Assembly: GCA_963728165.1 (NCBI GenBank)
Contig: CAVSIY010000004.1
Span: 124,001 to 188,000 of the forward strand
Source of the DNA: Hyphomicrobium_A sp963728165
GTDB lineage: Bacteria; Pseudomonadota; Alphaproteobacteria; Rhizobiales; Hyphomicrobiaceae
Direction of reading: 5' to 3'
DNA length: 64,000 bases
Shown here: piece after piece, positions 32,261-40,357 of the stretch
Layout: every line of letters starts with the position of its first letter
Position numbering within the stretch: position 1 is the stretch's first letter
Position numbers and translations under genes: made by a program
The notes under the pieces: model-generated
Database searches by the model: none
What the model was told of the DNA's origin: nothing
What the model saw: the letters and a program-made list of their open reading frames with translations, nothing else

Positions 32261-32848
32261 ATGAACACGGAGCAATCTTCGAAATTCAAAGGTCTTTTGG
32301 GAACGGTCATCGCCGGCGCGGCGGCAGTGGGAGGCTTCGTGCTGGTGCACCTCTCCGAGCACCTCGGCCAGATGGGAGGCGAGTGGCTGGGCGGCGCGCT
32401 CTTCTTCCCGCTGGTCCTCGTGTTTCTGTGCTGCTGGATCGCCGGCAAGCTGCTCGGCCCCGAGCTCGGCGATCTGAAGATCGCCATTGGCATCACCAGC
32501 GCGCAGGCCCTGCTCCACCTCTTCGGCGGGCTCTATTTCGGCGGCGCGGTGCTGCTCTCCGTCATGCCCGACATCGTCATCCTCGGCGCTGGCACCGCAT
32601 GGCTGATCGCGCGGCCCGGGGTCTGGCCGATCGTGGCGCTGCTCGCTTTCGAAGGATTCGCGGTCCTCATGAACCTCTACACGCTCATTGGCGGCGGGTT
32701 TGAAATGATGATCGTCAAGGGCCTGATCGGAACCGTGCTGATCCGCTTGGCGGCTATTGTGTTCCTCTACTCGGGCTTGAAGTCGCGGCGCGCCAAGGCG
32801 CCCGAGGCCCCGAAGGAGGCCGCGAACGAGGGCGTGACGGCGAGCTGA
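32261..32848 (+). CDS. Multi-helix membrane protein, unknown
   Basis: 195 aa with GGGGGAGCC before ATG. About five predicted helices (LLGTVIAGAAAVGGFVLVHL, LFFPLVLVFLCCWIAGKLL, AIGITSAQALLHLFGGLYFG, AGTAWLIARPGVWPIVALLA, IVKGLIGTVLIRLAAIVFLY) and a charged tail. No family recognised. Divergent from yebC with 164 bp between. A REP-like element follows. Confidence 0.6.
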   Translation: MNTEQSSKFKGLLGTVIAGAAAVGGFVLVHLSEHLGQMGGEWLGGALFFPLVLVFLCCWIAGKLLGPELGDLKIAIGITSAQALLHLFGGLYFGGAVLLSVMPDIVILGAGTAWLIARPGVWPIVALLAFEGFAVLMNLYTLIGGGFEMMIVKGLIGTVLIRLAAIVFLYSGLKSRRAKAPEAPKEAANEGVTAS

Positions 32849-32877
32849 GGGGGCTAACAAGCCGCGCGTGCAACGCT

Positions 32878-33048
32878 CCACCTCTCCGTCCATGCGAAGC
32901 ATGGCTCCGCCATGACGGGAGAGGTCGGGCCGACGGGCCGCAGGCGCGGAGGTCCGGGTGAGGGGTTGTGCGCTCTCTGAAAGGGAATCTCCCCTCACCC
33001 GCTCGCCCCGCTGACGCGCGGCTCGCGACCTCTCCCCCTGGGAGAGGT
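32878..33048. repeat. Composite REP-like palindrome cluster (copy 2)
   Basis: Three stem-loops in a row: ACCTCTCCGTC (32880-32890) with GACGGGAGAGGT (32914-32925); GGGTGAGGGG (32956-32965) with CCCCTCACCC (32991-33000), perfect; and ACCTCTCCC (33028-33036) with GGGAGAGGT (33040-33048). It also contains CATGCGAAGCATGGCTCCGC. It sits between convergent genes and shares parts with 12070-12145, 41748-41764 and 45009-45068. Confidence 0.65.
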
Positions 33049-33113
33049 GATTGGTGGGGAGGTCAGCGAGGAGGAAAACGACAGCACGACGGCAACCTGG
33101 CCATCGGCGAGCA

Positions 33114-33935
33114 CTACGACCAGAAGGTGGGCTCGGCCGGCTCGAGGTTGGGGCCGATGCGCAAAGCGCCGCAGCGCAGCGCGAGCCCCGTCTTGTCGTC
33201 GATCTCGACGGCGAGCCCCGACAAGGTCGCCGGCCCGCGCGCCGGCTCGAAGCGGGCGCGCGGGATCTTGGTGAGGAAGCGGCTGATCGGCTCCTCGATG
33301 TCCATGCCGAGCACCGAGTTGTAGTCGCCGCACATGCCGACGTCGGAGATGAAGGCGGTGCCCGACGGCAACACGCGCTCGTCCGCGGTCGGTGCGTGCG
33401 TATGCGTGCCGATGACGGCCGACGCGCGCCCGTCGACGAAATAGCCCATCGCCTGCTTCTCGCTCGTCGCCTCGGCGTGGAAGTCGATGAGAATCGCGTC
33501 GGCGCCTTCCTTGAGGCGGCAGGCGGTGAGCTCGGCGTCGATGGCGCGGAACGGGTCGTCGAGCTCAGGCATGAAGATGCGGCCCATGGCGTTGATGACG
33601 AGGACCTCGGCACCCGACGCGGCCTTGATGAGAGTGGCGCCGCGCCCAGGCGTGCCTTGCGGATAATTGATGGGGCGGATGAGCTGGTCGTGGCGCGCGA
33701 TGAAGACCAGCGCCTCCTTCTGGTCGAAGGCGTGGTTGCCGAGCGTCACCGCGTCGGCGCCCGCCCCCAAGAGCTCCTCGAGGATCGCCTCGGTGATGCC
33801 GAAGCCGCCGGCTGCGTTCTCGCCGTTGATGACGACGAAATCGAGCGCATAGCGGCGCTTGAGGCCGGGAAGGGCTTCGACGACAGCCTGGCGCCCGGAG
33901 CGGCCGACGATGTCGCCGAGAAACAGAAGACGCAT
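33114..33935 (-). CDS. ymdB: YmdB-family metallophosphodiesterase (TIGR00282)
   Basis: 273 aa. MRLLFLGDIVGRSGRQAV, VVINGENAAGGFGITEAI, VTLGNHAFDQKEAL, LIDFHAEATSEKQAMGYFVD, IGTHTHAPTADERVLPSGTA and SDVGMCGDYNSVLGMD are the family motifs; metal ligands D, E, N, H are in place. Relatives hydrolyse 2',3'-cyclic nucleotides and affect RNA turnover. ATG 33935 chosen; the nine upstream codons are not conserved. It lies 32 bp after the 5-FCL gene, same strand. The symbol ymdB is used for the family and could be confused with the unrelated E. coli gene. Confidence 0.92.
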   Translation of the reverse strand: MRLLFLGDIVGRSGRQAVVEALPGLKRRYALDFVVINGENAAGGFGITEAILEELLGAGADAVTLGNHAFDQKEALVFIARHDQLIRPINYPQGTPGRGATLIKAASGAEVLVINAMGRIFMPELDDPFRAIDAELTACRLKEGADAILIDFHAEATSEKQAMGYFVDGRASAVIGTHTHAPTADERVLPSGTAFISDVGMCGDYNSVLGMDIEEPISRFLTKIPRARFEPARGPATLSGLAVEIDDKTGLALRCGALRIGPNLEPAEPTFWS

Positions 33936-33967
33936 TCTAAGTAAAGGCTCCGGTGGCAGCACTGAGC

Positions 33968-34549
33968 TCAGGTCTTGCCGGCACAGCGCATGGGGCCGGA
34001 CGGGGTCAGCACCCAGTCGAGGCGCTCGTCATAGTCGAGATGGGGCACCGCGTCGATTCTTAGCTCGTCGTAGCCGATGCCGACGGCGATGATGGGCTTT
34101 CTCGCGCGCAAGCCGGCAAGCGAGCGGTCGTAGAACCCACCACCGTAACCGAGCCGGTAACCATGCGCGTCGAAGGCGAGCAGCGGCACCAGCACGACAT
34201 CGGGCTCGAGCACGGCCCGAGTGGGCAGCGGCTCGGCGATGCCCCATTGGCCTGAGCCCATGGCATCGCCCGGCGCCCAGGCGCGGAAGAGAAGCGGCAG
34301 CCCCTTGCCCTGCATCACCGGCAGGGCCAGCGGGTGGCCCTCGCCGGCAAGGCGCTGAAGCAACGGGCCTGCGTCGATCTCGTCTTGGATGGCGGAGAAG
34401 CCGGAGACGATCGCAGTCGGCGCGGCCGCGAGAAACGGCAACCCGTGCCGGGCTAAAGCCTCGCCGGCCGAGGCCCCGTGGCGCGCGTAGGCGCTGGCGC
34501 GACGGGCGAGCGCCCGGGTTCTTTCTGCCCGTTTTTCGTCCGCCATCAT
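33968..34549 (-). CDS. 5-formyltetrahydrofolate cyclo-ligase
   Basis: 193 aa; converts 5-formyl-THF to 5,10-methenyl-THF using ATP. Family features: N-terminal basic helix (MMADEKRAERTRALARRASA), LPVMQGKGLPLLFRAWAPGD, EPDVVLVPLLAFDAHGYRLG and GYGGGFYDRSLAGL, the ATP-binding loop. It follows the 6S RNA gene, the usual arrangement (ssrS-ygfA) in proteobacteria. The ATG at 34549 is immediately downstream of the 6S RNA end, so the two may be one transcript. Confidence 0.92.
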   Translation of the reverse strand: MMADEKRAERTRALARRASAYARHGASAGEALARHGLPFLAAAPTAIVSGFSAIQDEIDAGPLLQRLAGEGHPLALPVMQGKGLPLLFRAWAPGDAMGSGQWGIAEPLPTRAVLEPDVVLVPLLAFDAHGYRLGYGGGFYDRSLAGLRARKPIIAVGIGYDELRIDAVPHLDYDERLDWVLTPSGPMRCAGKT

Positions 34550-34562
34550 CAGAACGATAGAG

Positions 34563-34700
34563 AAAAATGCCGCGGAGGCCGTCGAAGCGGATGATCCCGC
34601 GTTGGTCCCTACGAGAAGTAGGTGGGCGCCGTTTGTCCAAGGCCACGACCTCGGACGGGGACAGCTCCCATGCGGATCTTATAGGCCCCGGGGAACATAT
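34563..34700 (-). ncRNA. ssrS: 6S RNA
   Basis: About 138 nt. Position between zapA and 5-FCL is the classical 6S locus. On the minus strand it folds as a long hairpin: closing stem between TGTTCCCCGGGGCC (about 34697-34684) and GGCCTCCGCGGCA (ends about 34568); inner stem GATCCGC with GCGGGATC; a large central bubble whose 3' side carries the small hairpin CCTAC-TTCTC-GTAGG; and a terminal hairpin GTCCGAGG-TCGTGG-CCTTGGAC. A TTTTT tract follows (34563-34567). This open-complex-mimicking layout sequesters RNA polymerase. Ends are approximate. Confidence 0.75.
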
Positions 34701-34955
34701 GAGCTTCTAACGCGCCCCGCAGCAGGAAGGAATGTAGAGGAAGCCTGCGAAATTTCCAGATGCCTTGTCGATGCTAATCCGCTTGACAAACAGCCGGTTC
34801 GCTGCCGCGGGATGGTAAGTAGTGTGTAACGCCTCTGGAAAACCCGCCTCGCCCTGCGATCGACGACCGTGACGGCGCCAGCGCGGCGATCTGCGGTTGA
34901 CCCACCGTCGCAAGCGGCCTATTGCCGCCTCAACGACAAGCGGCGCGGAGACGGC

Positions 34956-35435
34956 ATGCTCGATCGCCTCTTGAACTTCCTGAGCGGCACGGAAGGTCCC
35001 TCGGCGCAAGCCGGGCCCGACGAGCTTCAACTCGCGGTCGCGGCGCTCCTCGTCGAAGCCGCGCGTATGGACGACAGCTTCGATGCTGCCGAGCGTGCCA
35101 CCATCGAGCGGCTGCTCGCGGCGCGCTTCGATCTGACGCCCGAGGCGGTGCACACGCTGGTGGAGGCGGCCGAGCAGAAGGTGCGCGAGACGGCGCAATA
35201 CTTCCCCTTCACGCACGCGATCACGACGCGGCTGTCGACCGAGCAGCGCGTTGGCATCATCGAGATGCTGTGGGAGGTCGCCTACGCGGACGGCGTGCTC
35301 GATCCGCAAGAGGACATGCTGTTGCGCCAGATCGCCGGACTGATCCACGTGCCGGACCGCGACCGGGGCGAAGCGCGCAAGCGGGCGCTGGAGAAGTGCG
35401 CCGCCGCGCGGGCTGCGAGCGGTAAGAGCGAATAG
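34956..35435 (+). CDS. TerB-family (tellurite resistance-like) protein
   Basis: 159 aa. Acidic helical TerB domain: LAVAALLVEAARMDDSFDAA, ERATIERLLAARFDLTPEAV, ITTRLSTEQRVGIIEMLWEV, AYADGVLDPQEDMLLRQIAG. The two Asp-rich repeats (ARMDDSFDAAE and AYADGVLDPQE) bind metal in the structure known for KP-TerB-like proteins. Function in this family is unclear despite the name. It lies between 6S RNA and zapA but on the opposite strand, so it is an insertion in that neighbourhood. GGAG ribosome site before ATG 34956. Confidence 0.85.
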   Translation: MLDRLLNFLSGTEGPSAQAGPDELQLAVAALLVEAARMDDSFDAAERATIERLLAARFDLTPEAVHTLVEAAEQKVRETAQYFPFTHAITTRLSTEQRVGIIEMLWEVAYADGVLDPQEDMLLRQIAGLIHVPDRDRGEARKRALEKCAAARAASGKSE

Positions 35436-35438
35436 ATT

Positions 35439-35774
35439 TCAGACATCGCCGCCGGCGGCCGTCCTGCGTCTGTGCTCGGTGCGGATGGCGTCCTGCTCGC
35501 GCTTCTGCGCAGCCGGCTGACCGTTGGTTTGGGCGGAGGCGTCCCGCGTGCCGTCGGTCTCGGCCAGCTGCGCGCGCGCATCCATGAGCTCGTCGGTGAT
35601 GAGGAGTGCCGCCATGACAAGCAAGCGCTCGGCGCCCACCTGGCCGTACTGCTGGGTTAGAGCTTCGATGCGCGCCTTGACGAAGGCGGCAAGCTCGTTG
35701 AGACGCGCCTCCTCGCCGTCCCCGCAATCGAAGCGGTAGGACCGTCCGTTCACATTGACGACGACCTGGCCCAT
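35439..35774 (-). CDS. zapA: Cell division protein ZapA
   Basis: 111 aa. Starts MGQVVVNVNGRSYRFDCGDG, EEARLNELAAFVKARIEAL and GAERLLVMAALLITDELMDA, matching ZapA's N-terminal beta-hairpin and helical coiled coil. The C-terminal 35 residues are a charged, low-complexity tail. It promotes FtsZ bundling at the division site. Paired with a DUF4164-like gene directly upstream on the same strand and 6S RNA downstream. Confidence 0.9.
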   Translation of the reverse strand: MGQVVVNVNGRSYRFDCGDGEEARLNELAAFVKARIEALTQQYGQVGAERLLVMAALLITDELMDARAQLAETDGTRDASAQTNGQPAAQKREQDAIRTEHRRRTAAGGDV

Positions 35775-35815
35775 ACGCCTCCACACGAACTGCGCCCGCA
35801 GCGCCTTTTCGCGAA

Positions 35816-36079
35816 TCAGGCGCTGTTTTCGAGCACGTTATGCAGCGAGTTTATAACCCAATCAATGCGGTTGACCGCCTCGGTGCGACTCTCCTCAAGC
35901 CGCCCCAGACGCTCCTCGGCCTCGCCCAGCTCGGCCTTGAGCCGGTCCCGCTCCGCCTCCAGCGCCTTGATGCGCTGCGCATACCATTCCACCGAATGGG
36001 ACGGCACGCCGAGGCCTCCCGACGTGCGCCGCCGCCCCGCCGCCTGCCGTTTACCTTTGCTCCGAGCCCGCACAGCCAT
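35816..36079 (-). CDS. DUF4164-like coiled-coil protein upstream of zapA
   Basis: 87 aa; basic N-terminus (MAVRARSKGKRQ), then a coiled coil AQRIKALEAERDRLKAELGE, AEERLGRLEESRTEAVNRID, WVINSLHNVLENSA. This short coiled-coil family sits directly before zapA in many Rhizobiales and may act with it at the divisome; that is inference from neighbourhood. ATG 36079 is preferred over the GTG-type start 21 bp upstream. Confidence 0.75.
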   Translation of the reverse strand: MAVRARSKGKRQAAGRRRTSGGLGVPSHSVEWYAQRIKALEAERDRLKAELGEAEERLGRLEESRTEAVNRIDWVINSLHNVLENSA

Positions 36080-36358
36080 CTGTCCTGCCCTCCGGTACAC
36101 TCCAAAGCCCTCCAGCGGTCCGCGGCTTGCCCCGAAGCTTATTTGCAGGCCTTCAAGCGCGTCAACAAATCAACCGGCCAATCTCGTCTCCTCCAACAGA
36201 ATTCTCAAGGATCGCACCTGCACAATGGCCGGGGGCGCCGGCACCGGGCCATGCCGCATTGACAGGGCCGGGTCGCGTCCAGTTAATGGCCCCGCTTTGG
36301 GCTGCCGCTGCACAAAGAGTGCGCATTGCCCAAGCATTTGCACTGCAAGGAGGCAGCG

Positions 36359-37369
36359 ATGACTGTGAAGGTTGCGATCTCTGGCTTCGGCCGCATCGGC
36401 AGGAACGTGCTGCGCGCCGCCGCGGAAGCCAAGCGCAACGACCTCCATTTCGTCGCCATCAACGACCTGGTGTCGGCCAAGGACAACGCGCATCTGTTCA
36501 AATACGACAGCGTGCACGGCACCTTCCCCGGCGCGGTCACGGTCGACGGCGATATGATGGACGTGGGTCTAAGTGCCCCCATCAAGGTGCTGGCCGAGAA
36601 GGATCCAACCAAGCTGCCGTGGAAGGAGCTCGGCGTCGACATCGTCATGGAGTGCACCGGGATCTTCACCGACAAGGCGAAGGCGCAAGTGCATCTCGAC
36701 GCGGGCGCCAAGCGCGTGCTCGTCTCGGCCCCGTCGAAGGGCGCCGACCTGACCGTCGTCTACGGCGTCAACGACGAAAAGCTAACCGGTGAGCACAAGG
36801 TCGTCTCCAACGCCTCGTGCACCACCAACTGCCTCGCCCCCGTCGCCAAGGTTCTGCACGACCTCGTGGGTCTGCAGTCGGGCTTCATGACGACGATCCA
36901 CGCCTACACCAACGACCAGCGCATCCTCGACCAGGCGCACAAGGACATGCGCCGGGCCCGCGCTGCAGCACTCTCCATGATCCCGACCTCGACGGGCGCG
37001 GCCAAGGCCATCGGCCTGGTGCTGCCCGAGCTCAACGGCAAGCTCGAAGGCGTTTCCATCCGCGTGCCGACGCCGAACGTGTCGGTCATCGATCTCAAAT
37101 TCATCCCTGGGCGCGAGACGACGATCGACGAGATCAACACCGCCATGGAGCACGCCTCGCGCCAGCAGCTGAAGGGCATCTTGAGCTACGAGACGGAGGA
37201 GCTCGTCTCCATCGACTTCAATCACAACCCCCATTCGGCAAACTTCAATTCGACGCAGACGCAGATGGTCGATGGCAAGCTCGGGCGCGTGCTCGCCTGG
37301 TACGACAACGAGTGGGGCTTTTCCAACCGCATGCTCGACACCGCCGTCGCCATGGGCAAGCTGCTGTAA
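36359..37369 (+). CDS. gap: Type I glyceraldehyde-3-phosphate dehydrogenase
   Basis: 336 aa. NAD-binding start VKVAISGFGRIGRNVLRAA, catalytic NASCTTNCLAPVAKVL with Cys154, partner His in TTIHAYTNDQ, and C-terminal WYDNEWGFSNRM. A strong AAGGAGG precedes ATG 36359. Gap converts G3P to 1,3-bisphosphoglycerate in glycolysis/gluconeogenesis. In relatives tkt and pgk flank gap; here neither is in view: zapA is upstream on the other strand and a dph6-like gene downstream, so gap appears isolated. Confidence 0.96.
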   Translation: MTVKVAISGFGRIGRNVLRAAAEAKRNDLHFVAINDLVSAKDNAHLFKYDSVHGTFPGAVTVDGDMMDVGLSAPIKVLAEKDPTKLPWKELGVDIVMECTGIFTDKAKAQVHLDAGAKRVLVSAPSKGADLTVVYGVNDEKLTGEHKVVSNASCTTNCLAPVAKVLHDLVGLQSGFMTTIHAYTNDQRILDQAHKDMRRARAAALSMIPTSTGAAKAIGLVLPELNGKLEGVSIRVPTPNVSVIDLKFIPGRETTIDEINTAMEHASRQQLKGILSYETEELVSIDFNHNPHSANFNSTQTQMVDGKLGRVLAWYDNEWGFSNRMLDTAVAMGKLL

Positions 37370-37379
37370 ATAGGCAGTC

Positions 37380-37441
37380 AGGCAGTTGGCAGTCGGCAGT
37401 AGAAGGCCGTTCACTTCCCTACTGCCGACTGCCCACTGCCT
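37380..37441. terminator. Long inverted repeat between convergent gap and dph6-like gene
   Basis: Arms of 23 bp (37380-37402 and 37419-37441) match with one mismatch; the inner 15 bp, GGCAGTCGGCAGTAG and CTACTGCCGACTGCC, are perfect, with a 16-base loop. It sits just after the gap stop and before the stop of the convergent gene, so it probably serves both as terminator. The arms are built of tandem GGCAGT units, a form of intergenic repeat seen in many alphaproteobacteria. Confidence 0.7.
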
Positions 37442-37446
37442 CTTCG

Positions 37447-38112
37447 TCAAGCCGCCGCTGGCAGCAAATCCGCGAAGACGAAACCATCCCGCTCCCGCAC
37501 CTCGCCGAGCTCAATGTCGATCGGGTGCGCGAACATGGGTCCGGCGAAAACGCAGGTGTGGAACTCGCCGTTCTCGCCGCACGGATCGACGCCCTCGGGC
37601 AGATCGGCGAGGAGAGCCTCATCGAAAGCGCGGCCGGCAAAGCTCGCCGGCAGCTTCTTGGGGTCGACGCAGGTTAGGCGCGCCTTGAGCCCGCCGGCGA
37701 TCATCTCGCGCGCGAGCGCACCCGTCTCTCGTCCCCACAAGGGAAAGAGCGGCGTTATCCCGCTGCCGGCGAGCTTGGCCTCGCGATAGGCGCGGATGTC
37801 CTCCAAGAACAGGTCCCCGAAGGCCATGGCGGCGACGCCTTGCGCTGCCTGCTCGGCAACGAAGGCCCCGAGCTGCGCCTCGTAGGCCTCGTTGGGGCAC
37901 GGCCAGGGGATCTCGATCACGTGCAGCGGCAGGCCGGCGGCGGCGGCCTGCGCTTCGAGAAGCTTGCGCCGCACCGCGTGCATGGCGACGCGATCGAAGG
38001 CGGCATTCACCGTGGTGAAAAGGCCCGCGACCTCGATGTCGGGCATCTGGCGCAGGACGTGCAGCGACCACGCCAAATCCTTGCCCGTACTCCAGCTCAA
38101 TAGCGTTCTCAT
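37447..38112 (-). CDS. Dph6-like PP-loop ATPase (diphthine-ammonia ligase family)
   Basis: 221 aa. N-terminal LLSWSTGKDLAWSLHVLRQM is a PP-loop of the adenine-nucleotide alpha-hydrolase type; central VAAMAFGDLFLEDIRAYREA and C-terminal PCGENGEFHTCVFAGPMF are the signatures of the Dph6/MJ0570 family. Bacteria lack diphthamide, so its role is unknown; amide-forming chemistry on a small substrate is plausible. The start lies only 48 bp from the divergent cobB start, so both share a promoter region. Confidence 0.82.
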   Translation of the reverse strand: MRTLLSWSTGKDLAWSLHVLRQMPDIEVAGLFTTVNAAFDRVAMHAVRRKLLEAQAAAAGLPLHVIEIPWPCPNEAYEAQLGAFVAEQAAQGVAAMAFGDLFLEDIRAYREAKLAGSGITPLFPLWGRETGALAREMIAGGLKARLTCVDPKKLPASFAGRAFDEALLADLPEGVDPCGENGEFHTCVFAGPMFAHPIDIELGEVRERDGFVFADLLPAAA

Positions 38113-38160
38113 GGCTTCCTCGCGTTGCGCCCCTTCGAGGAGACCGTTATCGCTGCTCGC

Positions 38161-38868
38161 ATGACGGACTTCCAGCACATCGTGGTCCTGACCGGGGCCG
38201 GGCTTTCTGCCGAGTCGGGGCTATCGACCTTCCGCGACAAGAACGGCATCTGGTCGAAGTACGACTACCGCGAGGTGGCGACGCCGGAAGGCTTCGAGCG
38301 CAACCCGCTTAAGGTGCTCGACTTTTACAACCAGCGCCGGCGCGCGCTCAAAGCTGTCAAGCCCAACGCCGCGCACCTGGCGCTGGCGCGGCTCGAGCAA
38401 GAGCACAAAGGCGAGGTCGTCATCATCACACAGAACATCGACGCGCTGCACGAGGCCGCCGGCTCCAAGAACCTCATCCACATGCACGGCGAGCTGTTGA
38501 AGGCGCTGTGCGCCCGCTGCGGGGCACGCCAGGTTTGGGCGGACGACATCGGGATCGACACGCCCTGCCCCACCTGCGGCTGGATCGGCGGCATGCGCCC
38601 CGACGTCGTATGGTTCGGCGAGATGCCCTATCACATGCAAGAGATCGCAGAGGCGCTCAGCAGGGCCGACCTGTTCCTCTCCATCGGCACCAGCGGCAAC
38701 GTCTATCCGGCGGCCGGGTTCGTGGCCGAGGCGCGCGCGCATGGCGCGCACACGGTGGAGCTCAACCTGGAACCGTCGGAGGGCGCGAGCCTGTTCGCCG
38801 AGACGATCCACGGGCGTGCAACCGAGATCGTGCCGGCGTATGTCGAGCGCCTGCTTAAGGACGGTTGA
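38161..38868 (+). CDS. cobB: NAD-dependent protein deacylase, Sir2/CobB
   Basis: 235 aa. TGAGLSAESGLSTFRDKNGI, QNIDALHEAAG, catalytic His109 in LIHMHGELLK, a zinc ribbon with C-x2-C (CARCGA) and CPTCG, and VWFGEMPYHMQEI. Tyr56 and Arg59 in DFYNQRRRAL form the Y-x2-R pair typical of class III sirtuins, which favours desuccinylase activity in addition to deacetylation. Closely resembles E. coli CobB. Divergent from the dph6-like gene. Confidence 0.93.
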   Translation: MTDFQHIVVLTGAGLSAESGLSTFRDKNGIWSKYDYREVATPEGFERNPLKVLDFYNQRRRALKAVKPNAAHLALARLEQEHKGEVVIITQNIDALHEAAGSKNLIHMHGELLKALCARCGARQVWADDIGIDTPCPTCGWIGGMRPDVVWFGEMPYHMQEIAEALSRADLFLSIGTSGNVYPAAGFVAEARAHGAHTVELNLEPSEGASLFAETIHGRATEIVPAYVERLLKDG

Positions 38869-38901
38869 AACGCTATTGGCGCGACGCCGGCCCACCCACC
38901 C

Positions 38902-39057
38902 CGTCATCCCGCTGTAGAGCGGGACCCACGCCAGTTTCAGCACGTGCTTTTGGCGAAATTGATTGTAGCGAGTGAAACCTGCGGCGACCGCGGTGAGAGA
39001 CGCGCACCGTTGCGCCCGTTGAGACTTGCGTGGGTCCCGGCCTGCGCCGGGATGACG
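38902..39057. repeat. Pair of opposed REP-type units
   Basis: Unit 1 at 38902-38930 reads CGTCATCCCG to GCGGGACCCACG; unit 2 at 39029-39057 reads CGTGGGTCCCGG to CCGGGATGACG, its approximate reverse complement. Each unit itself is an imperfect palindrome. About 100 bp lie between. This CGTCATCCCG-type element is a widespread proteobacterial REP motif. It fills the gap between cobB and rlmD (38869-39117), which contains no gene. Confidence 0.65.
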
Positions 39058-39117
39058 TTGAGAGGAGGCAAGGTCCGTGCCCAATGCGACGCGTCGCATC
39101 TTCGGCGAGCAGGTTGG

Positions 39118-40357
39118 CTACATGCGGCGGAAGACGGCGACGGCCTCGACGTGCGGGGAATAAAGGAACTGGTCGATGGGCGTGACGCGCTCGAGCGCAT
39201 AGCCGCCGTCGATCAGGATACGCGCGTCGCGCGCCAGCGTCGCCGGGTTGCACGAGACCGCCACGACAATTCCAACGCGCGAGGCGCCAAGCGCCGCGGC
39301 CTGTGCGGCAGCGCCGGCGCGCGGGGGATCGAACACGACGGCATCGAATCGCTCCAGCTCCTTCGCCGAAAGCGGCTCGCGGAAGAGATCGCGCACCTTC
39401 GCCTCGATCGGCTTCAGGCCGGGCGTGCGTTTGGCCGCGCTCTCGAGCGCGGTTATGGCCTGCCGGTCGCCGTCGACGGCGAGCAGCGCGGCGCTTGTCG
39501 CCAGCGGAAACGTAAAGGTCCCAAGCCCGCAGAAGAGATCGGCGACGCGCTTTGCCGGCCCGACGGCAGCGGTGACGAGACGCACCATCTCGGCCTCGGC
39601 TGCGGGGGCGGCCTGCAGAAAGGCGCGCGGCGGCAGCACCACGTTGGCGGGACCGAAGCGCACGGCCGGAATGGTGCTCTGATAAAGCGTATCGCCGGCG
39701 AGCGTCACGCGCGCAGAGTCTGGCGGCCGCGGCCGCCCCCGCCAGGCGCTCGCGCACATCGGGTCCCAGCTCGCCGGGGAAGTCCTCGATCGCAACGTCG
39801 AGCCCGTTGGCCGCGAGCGTCACGGTGAGCCGCACGGGCAGGCGCCGCGAGGTCAAGGGCTCGACCAGACGCTTCAGGCCCGGCAACGCGCGTACGATCG
39901 CAGACGCCGTCACCGGGCATTCCTGCAAATCGACGATGTCGGTCCCCTTGGCCTCGTAGAAGCCTAGGACGACGCCGCGGCCGGTGCGCCGCGCCGACAG
40001 AGTCGCGCGCCGGCGCGCACCGGGGCCGACGCTCACCACATGCGCGATAGGTGCCTCGATGCCGCGTGCCGCAAAGGCCGACGCGACGAGCTCGCGCTTC
40101 CAGGCGAGATAGGCCGTCCGCTCCAGGTGCTGCAGCGCGCATCCCCCGCAGTGCGTGAAGTGGCGGCATGACGGCGCGACGCGGTCGGGGGCGGCGGAGA
40201 GCACGGCGACGAGCCGGGCGCGCTCGCCGCGCGCCTCGGCCAGAACCTGCTCGCCCGGCAGCGCATAGGGGATGTAAACCGGGCCCGACGGCGTCTCGGC
40301 GATGCCGTCGCCCTGCGCGCCGAGCCGCGCGATATCGAGTGCCTGCGTGTCACCCAT
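39118..40357 (-). CDS. rlmD: 23S rRNA (uracil-5-)-methyltransferase RlmD-like (frameshifted)
   Basis: TrmA/RlmD family: N-terminal TRAM-like segment (LDIARLGAQGDGIAETPSGP), CRHFTHCGGCALQHLERTAY with the iron-sulfur cysteines, ADLFCGLGTFTFPLA (SAM motif) and the catalytic VVAVSCNPATLARDARILID. The frame changes near 39712-39722; the N-terminal frame ends in ...AAAARL and the C-terminal frame resumes ARVTLAGDTLYQS. Removing one base gives 412 aa. Start 40357 overlaps the tlyA stop by 8 bp. This tlyA-rlmD pair is the normal order. Shift is probably a sequence error; see findings. Confidence 0.85.
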
